In this document: piece after piece, positions 6,856 through 10,196 of the stretch
Numbering within the stretch: the stretch's first letter is position 1
Layout: each line of letters opens with the position of its first letter
Source: Deltaproteobacteria bacterium
GTDB taxonomy: Bacteria > Desulfobacterota > BSN033 > UBA1163
Assembly (NCBI GenBank): GCA_016875255.1
Contig: VGRU01000123.1
Coordinates: 1-10,196 of the forward strand
Length of the DNA: 10,196 nt
Direction: 5' to 3'
The notes under the pieces: model-generated
What the model saw: the letters and a program-made list of their open reading frames with translations, nothing else
The model's database searches: none
Told to the model about the DNA's origin: nothing
Translations under genes and position numbers: made by a program

Positions 6856-6927
6856 CTCGTATCGAAGCTCGAGGCTCGAAACTCGAATCTCGAGTATCCA
6901 GCATCCACATACGAGCCTCGATACGAG
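6856..6927. repeat. TCGA-rich heptamer array and inverted repeat
   Basis: Four consecutive 7-bp units of form NCTCGAR run from 6867 to 6894: GCTCGAG, GCTCGAA, ACTCGAA, TCTCGAG. The block is flanked by a perfect 10-bp inverted repeat, CTCGTATCGA (6856-6865) with TCGATACGAG (6918-6927). The right arm lies inside the first copy of the 91-bp tandem repeat. Short degenerate repeats of this sort usually arise by slippage; no gene covers them. Confidence 0.7.
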
Positions 6928-7074
6928 TTTCGACAACGATAAACGTCAATTTCAATTCAGGGGATTTCCCAAACCCTGAAGGGGAGTATCCAGCATCCAC
7001 ATACGAGCCTCGATACGAGTTTCGACAACGATAAACGTCAATTTCAATTCAGGGGATTTCCCAAACCCTGAAGG
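6892..7074. repeat. Exact 91-bp tandem duplication taking in the 3' end of pxpC
   Basis: Positions 6892-6982 and 6984-7074 are identical over 91 bp, with a 92-bp period. The right copy contains the last 31 bp of pxpC (nine codons plus stop, 7044-7074); the left copy therefore carries an orphan duplicate of the pxpC C-terminus and its downstream flank. Perfect identity suggests a recent duplication, or an assembly artefact. With only two units and no spacers, it is not a CRISPR array. Confidence 0.9.
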
Positions 7075-8000
7075 CGGTCTTCCTGTTCTTTTAGGAGCAG
7101 GTGGGCTTCTTCGATGGAGATGGGTTTGAACCTGACGCGATCTCCTGGTTTCAGTTGTGCCACCTTTGTTAAATCAGTAGAGATGATGGTGGCGATCTTC
7201 GTATAACCACCGGTGACCAGTTCGGTCAGGATGATAATCGGCTTTCCATCACCAGGGACCTGGATGGCCCCGGAGAGAAAACCTTCGGAGATGATCGATT
7301 CCTCCACATCGGCTCTTCTCTCAATTCTGGGACCATTGAGCCGAATCCCCATCCGGTCACATTGAGGGGATACCTCATAGGCCGAAGAACAGAAGGTCTG
7401 GAAACCTTCCTCAGTGAAGTGGTGATCCTGGGGACCGGGAATCACTCTGAGGTTTATTTCCTTTTCAAAGATCGGAATCCGCTCTTCCGGAAAACGAAGC
7501 CCCAACCGGTTGAGCGGGGATGGCGAATCAAGTCTGTAAAGAATATCTCCCTTTCTCAGGGGTCTTCCCTCAAGGCCGCCGAACCTTCCGGAGAGATAAG
7601 TCGATCTGCTTCCCATCACTACTGGGACAATGAATCCTCCATTCGTAGAGAGATAGGCCCGGCATCCTGATCGGACTTTTTTGAAGGCAATGACATCGCT
7701 CTCAATCAGAAGATGGGTTCTCCACAGCTCAAGAGGTTCGCCATTGAGGGTGGTCAAGAGGTTTCCACCAGTGATGGCGATAACGGATTCATTGAGGGCT
7801 TTCAATTTTAATCCTGTGAGGGTGGTTTCCAGGCAGGCTTCATTTCCCTGATTGTTGACCAGAAGGTTGGCAACCCTGAAGGAGAAAGGATCCAGGGCTC
7901 CGGAAGGAGGGACTCCGAACCGGCTATAACCAAAACGGCCTCCGTCCTGAATCGTCGTCAGAACTCCGGGCTCCAGAACTTCAAAGGCAGGTTGCTTCAT
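7044..8000 (-). CDS. pxpC: 5-oxoprolinase subunit PxpC (KipA/AHS2 biotin-carboxylase-like family)
   Basis: One of the three subunits (PxpA, PxpB, PxpC) of the ATP-dependent enzyme that opens 5-oxoproline (pyroglutamate) to glutamate. The 318-residue length is normal. Hallmarks are PGVLTTIQDGGRFGYSRFGV (11-30) with GALDPFS after it, MGSRSTYLSGRFGGLEGRPL (129-148) followed by KGD, IPGPQDHHF (187-195), SPQCDRMGIRLNG (211-223) and SEGFLSGAIQVPGDGKPIII (238-257) leading into TELVTGGYTKIATI. The start at 8000 has only a weak GAG upstream. PxpB is encoded upstream on the same strand, but 246 bp away rather than overlapping, because repeats have accumulated between them. The extreme C-terminus, GLGNPLN, is encoded inside the right copy of the 91-bp duplication and may not be ancestral. 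Older names for the family are 'biotin-dependent carboxyltransferase' and 'urea amidolyase-related'. Confidence 0.93.
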   Translation of the reverse strand: MKQPAFEVLEPGVLTTIQDGGRFGYSRFGVPPSGALDPFSFRVANLLVNNQGNEACLETTLTGLKLKALNESVIAITGGNLLTTLNGEPLELWRTHLLIESDVIAFKKVRSGCRAYLSTNGGFIVPVVMGSRSTYLSGRFGGLEGRPLRKGDILYRLDSPSPLNRLGLRFPEERIPIFEKEINLRVIPGPQDHHFTEEGFQTFCSSAYEVSPQCDRMGIRLNGPRIERRADVEESIISEGFLSGAIQVPGDGKPIIILTELVTGGYTKIATIISTDLTKVAQLKPGDRVRFKPISIEEAHLLLKEQEDRLQGLGNPLN

Positions 8001-8021
8001 CTCACAGACTCATCAATATAT

Positions 8022-8180
8022 TCCCTCTCCCTTGAGAGGCTGTGTCGTAATTACTATTTTGTCACCCTGAACTTGTTTCAGGGTCTCGTAAGTTCTTGAA
8101 ATTATTAGATGCTGAACCAAGTTCAGCATGGCATTTTTTGTATTTCCCTCATTACGACACAGTCTCTGATGGGAGAGGGA
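8022..8180. repeat. CCCTCTCCC hairpin repeat split by the MITE
   Basis: TCCCTCTCCC (8022-8031) is the perfect complement of GGGAGAGGGA (8171-8180). Removing the MITE and one TGA restores ccctcccttga-type hairpin sequence: the arms come back within a few bases of each other around 'ttga/tggg'. The G-rich tail continues to about 8195 (agggtgagggtg). The older hairpin was therefore in the pxpB-pxpC gap before the MITE entered. Confidence 0.65.
8036..8166. mobile_element. 131-bp MITE with 3-bp target duplication between pxpB and pxpC
   Basis: Sixteen-bp terminal inverted repeats of form GAG(G/A)CTGTGTCGTAAT (8036-8051; complement 8151-8166) are flanked by TGA on both sides (8033-8035 and 8167-8169). 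Inside are two perfect hairpins, ACCCTGAA/TTCAGGGT (8064-8084) and ATGCTGAAC/GTTCAGCAT (8109-8129), of the common 'CCTGAACTTGTTTCAGG' repeat type. There is no transposase ORF. GAG ends with a TNA triplet duplication recall IS5-family members of the IS1031 type; that assignment is an inference. Confidence 0.75.
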
Positions 8181-8230
8181 TAGGGTGAGGGTGAATACAT
8201 ATTAACTCCTACAGAACTACTCTTTTTAAA

Positions 8231-8260
8231 CGCTATGCGCCATGCCCTATGCGCTCTGCG
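8231..8260. repeat. Degenerate ATGCGC repeat at the 3' end of pxpB
   Basis: ctatgcgc occurs at 8233-8240 and again at 8247-8254, with similar words (catgcc, ctctgcg) between and after. The second copy contains the pxpB stop codon (8247-8249), so the last few PxpB residues (NSQSA) come from repeat sequence. No hairpin of note. Confidence 0.5.
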
Positions 8261-8945
8261 AATTCCAGCCATGGAATTCTTCTTCACTGATCGGATAAAA
8301 CTGCACCATGTCTCCCATCTGGAGGAGAGCCGGAGGATTTCTATGGGGGTCAAATAATTCGACAGGAGTCCTGCCAATGATCTGCCAGCCTCCGGGACTC
8401 TCCATCGAATAGATGCCGGTCTGTTTCTGGGCGATCGCCACAGAGCCTTTGGGGACAGAAAGCCTCGGTGTTTTTAACCGCGGCATAATCAAGGCTTCGG
8501 GAAGTTCTCCCATGTAGGGATAGCCCGGCATAAAACCGATCATATAGATGAAATAGGGCTTGCTGCAATGGAGGCGGACCACGTCCTCAGTGGAGATACC
8601 ACAATGTTTGGCGACACCCTCCAGATCCGGTCCATAAGCGCCTCCATAGACCGCGGGAATTCGTGTCAATTTCGCCTCGGGAAACGGAGTCTCCTGCAGT
8701 TCTTTCTCTATCTCTTGCAACTTTTTCTTTAATGAGTCGTTCGGCAGGGTCAGGGGATTGTAGATGATGAGCAAAGACCCGTAAGTGGGAACGGTTTCAA
8801 TGATTCCTTCAATGGCCTCTGCCTCAATGGCAAGGGCCATCCTTCTGACCCGCTCGTTGACTTCGTGGCTGATTTCATCCCCGAATTCAAGAAGAAGTCC
8901 CCGGTCGCCCATCAACAAATAAAGTGTTTTTTCGTAGAGACCCAT
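8247..8945 (-). CDS. pxpB: 5-oxoprolinase subunit PxpB (KipI/AHS1 family)
   Basis: Partner of PxpC in the ATP-dependent 5-oxoprolinase; in Bacillus the homologue KipI is also known as a kinase inhibitor. The length is 232 residues, as expected. Family motifs in order are GDRGLLLEFGDEIS (13-26), VPTYGSLLIIYNP (52-64), IPAVYGGAYGPDLEGVA (96-112), IGFMPGYPYMGELP (136-149), TPRLSVPKGSVAIA (159-172), QTGIYSMESPGGWQIIGRTP (175-194) and ELFDP (196-200). The start is uncertain: ATG 8945 and ATG 8912 (residue 12) are both possible, and neither has a clear ribosome site. It reads toward pxpC, likely one transcript despite the repeat-filled 246-bp gap. pxpA is not in the window; the region upstream of pxpB is an inverted-repeat element, not a gene. 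Confidence 0.93.
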   Translation of the reverse strand: MGLYEKTLYLLMGDRGLLLEFGDEISHEVNERVRRMALAIEAEAIEGIIETVPTYGSLLIIYNPLTLPNDSLKKKLQEIEKELQETPFPEAKLTRIPAVYGGAYGPDLEGVAKHCGISTEDVVRLHCSKPYFIYMIGFMPGYPYMGELPEALIMPRLKTPRLSVPKGSVAIAQKQTGIYSMESPGGWQIIGRTPVELFDPHRNPPALLQMGDMVQFYPISEEEFHGWNSQSA

Positions 8946-8971
8946 ACGCAGTGAAAACCCGAATCCGAATA

Positions 8972-9212
8972 ACTAATACCCAAATTGAGCGATTTTTTCA
9001 CCCTTCACAAGGGAGGCGGGGAGGCCTAAAAGCCTTTTAGAGCGATCACCTTTGATTGATTGAATCAACCATGAGGCCTGTTCAATGATCACCTGTTGGG
9101 TGAAAGCCTGAGGTCAATGTCCCAAACGTTCAACGTATCGCATTCTAAAAGGGTTTGAGGCGTCTCTGCCTCCCTTGTGAGATAGGGTGAATCGCTCAAT
9201 TTAGGTAATAGT
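8972..9212. repeat. 241-bp inverted-repeat element (copy B) upstream of pxpB
   Basis: The outer arms (8972-8994 and 9190-9212) match over 23 bp with three mismatches and contain aaattgagcgatt. Pairing resumes inward with CACCC and then CACAAGGGAGGC (9007-9018; complement 9167-9178), then CTTTTAGA near 9034-9041 against its partner near 9151-9158. The centre holds ttgattgaatcaa, a 13-bp palindrome around a single G. There is no ORF with a credible start. The element could be a MITE or a structured-RNA repeat; transcription of pxpB may have to start within or next to it. Confidence 0.7.
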
Positions 9213-9269
9213 CGCCAACAGGCAATTGAGTTTTAATCATCCCCAGCTTCTCTCCTCTGCCTTATGGCG

Positions 9270-9408
9270 GATATCCAAACAGATATTTGGAGAGCTCTGA
9301 AAAACTACATTTCGCTCTCTGATTACGCACCTGCCTGCCGGTAGGCAGGGATTTTAAAAAATGATTCCAGAGATTTCTGGACTTTTTCAGAAATCCCATT
9401 TGGATATC
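9270..9408. repeat. 139-bp nested inverted repeat
   Basis: GATATCCAAA (9270-9279) pairs with TTTGGATATC (9399-9408), and TCTGAAAAA (9296-9304) pairs with TTTTTCAGA (9383-9391). A small hairpin CCAGA-gatt-TCTGG lies at 9367-9380. The left arm contains about 9 extra bases relative to the right. No gene; the 80-codon minus-strand frame across it (9262-9504) is made of these repeats. Confidence 0.55.
9330..9349. repeat. Common 20-bp palindrome CCTGCC...GGCAGG
   Basis: cctgcctgccggtaggcagg is palindromic with one mismatched pair. The word is a widespread intergenic repeat (read as LPTGRQ in spurious ORFs). Here it sits in the loop of the 139-bp inverted repeat, as if inserted into it. Confidence 0.65.
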
Positions 9409-9528
9409 TTGACAGCTCTGTTCCTTTTTGGTAGGGTTTCGTATAGCAAGAAGACAGGGGCTGAATGCTCCTAAAAGCCTGCGCCATAACATTGTTCTTA
9501 CCATAGAAACCCTTTAAATGTTAATAAG

Positions 9529-9583
9529 TTAGTCGAAAATAAAACATTGTATAATAGGCGGAATTATCATATCATAATATAAT
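9529..9583 (+). promoter_or_regulatory. AT-rich promoter region of the right-edge gene
   Basis: Two exact TATAAT boxes lie at 9550-9555 and 9578-9583, 59 and 31 bp before the ATG at 9615. The best upstream candidate for the first is a weak TTAGTC (9529-9534) at 15 bp; none is seen for the second. The stretch 9409-9528 shows nothing I can assign. Confidence 0.35.
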
Positions 9584-9614
9584 ATTTCTGTCTAATATCT
9601 GTTAGACCAAGAAT

Positions 9615-10196
9615 ATGCCATACACCGATCGATTAATCGAAGCTTGTGAGAGGATCATCCGGCGTGATTGGACAAACGCATTAATCCAGACATGCATCGC
9701 GCTCGATGCCATAGCCAAGAAAACGTACGGGGGCAAGCCTGGAAAGCGGATCAAACAATACGTCCGAGATAACCAATATATTCTAACCCGCATCGCCATG
9801 TTACATCTTGAAGCTCACGGCGACCTAATGTTTCAGGTGGCTGGTGAAAAAACCATGAAGTTTGAAGAGGTTGTTTACGAGCTGGTTCGATGCGCCTTGC
9901 TACATGAGGGCGAGTTGGATTCCAGAGTGAAAATTGTTCAATCGCCAAGTATCGGGCTTGACGATCAAGGAAACTTCTTCTTATCCGTCTACATGATCAT
10001 GGCGCTGTGTTTGCTGTTGGTAGCCGATCCCAAGACCAATCAGATTAGATGGCCAGAGACGGCATCCTTCACAGTAGAGGACACAACAATTAAGTTTTCA
10101 GATATTCAAGGAGATCCCAGGAAGCTTGTTGAGATATTTAGGTCTATATCAGAAAAACAGTCTAACGAGTCGCTCCAGAGATACGATTATGGGGAC
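9615..10196 (+). CDS. Unrecognised protein with HEPN-like Rx4H motif (3' partial)
   Basis: The frame is open from ATG 9615 to the window edge, 194 codons, with no stop. The start is firm, because an in-frame TAG lies at 9603-9605 and no other start codon intervenes; no clear ribosome site is visible. The first half looks all-alpha: MPYTDRLIEACERIIRRDW, NALIQTCIALDAIAKKTYGG with KPGKRIKQYVRD after it, then EEVVYELVRCALLHEGELDS (residues 84-103). R92-CALL-H97 fits the Rx4-6H motif of HEPN ribonuclease domains and is placed at a helix end as expected. A hydrophobic stretch, FFLSVYMIMALCLLLVA (121-137), is more likely a buried helix than a membrane span. I do not recognise the family, and HEPN is a suggestion. 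Its AT-rich leader and isolated position fit an accessory gene. Confidence 0.7.
   Translation, partial: MPYTDRLIEACERIIRRDWTNALIQTCIALDAIAKKTYGGKPGKRIKQYVRDNQYILTRIAMLHLEAHGDLMFQVAGEKTMKFEEVVYELVRCALLHEGELDSRVKIVQSPSIGLDDQGNFFLSVYMIMALCLLLVADPKTNQIRWPETASFTVEDTTIKFSDIQGDPRKLVEIFRSISEKQSNESLQRYDYGD

Noticed and set aside
6892..7074. CRISPR array
   Set aside because: Only two directly abutting 91-bp copies, without spacers; one copy is the end of a protein gene.
9262..9504. 80-codon minus-strand frame (MVRTMLWRRLLG...)
   Set aside because: It runs across the 139-bp inverted repeat and the CCTGCC palindrome (reads LPTGRQ), which gives spurious ORFs; no recognisable protein.

Overview
The window looks like an accessory-rich stretch of an anaerobic, metabolically versatile bacterium. 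The mix of a cobalamin/siderophore-type importer, 5-oxoprolinase subunits, a NYN-LOTUS protein, moderate GC and many short palindromic intergenic repeats recalls Desulfobacterota/'Deltaproteobacteria' or related uncultivated lineages. That placement is an impression from gene style. No rRNA, tRNA or other phylogenetic marker is present.

Layout. (1) Positions 1-2796, plus strand: an ABC importer with a solute-binding protein (5' end cut by the window), a FecCD/BtuC permease and a BtuD-like ATPase. A 119-bp palindromic element separates the first two genes. The ATPase has a frameshift after all its catalytic motifs, and a short, apparently truncated ORF follows it. (2) Positions 2919-4730: a ~200-bp hairpin element, a small coiled-coil protein behind a palindrome-bearing promoter, and a NYN-domain putative RNase with a LOTUS/OST-HTH domain. 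(3) Positions 4812-6736: two tandem perfect hairpins lead directly into a secreted beta-propeller protein. (4) Positions 6737-8945: an intergenic region with a TCGA-rich heptamer array and an exact 91-bp tandem duplication that includes the 3' end of pxpC, then pxpC and pxpB on the minus strand. A MITE-like element with a visible target-site duplication lies between them. (5) Positions 8946-10196: a 241-bp inverted-repeat element, a second nested inverted repeat, and the start of an unrecognised plus-strand gene with a HEPN-like Rx4H motif that runs off the window.

How the genes work together. The first three genes form one uptake system: capture in the periplasm, passage through the permease, and ATP-driven transport. 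PxpB and PxpC are two of the three subunits of prokaryotic 5-oxoprolinase, and PxpA is not in the window. The other genes are independent units. The most distinctive property of the window is the number of different non-coding hairpin or inverted-repeat elements, at least six, filling almost every intergenic gap. Two of them (2919-3117 and 8972-9212) seem to share a diverged arm motif. I see no convincing new multi-gene system. The best leads are that repeat pair, the datable MITE insertion, and the HEPN-like gene at the right edge.
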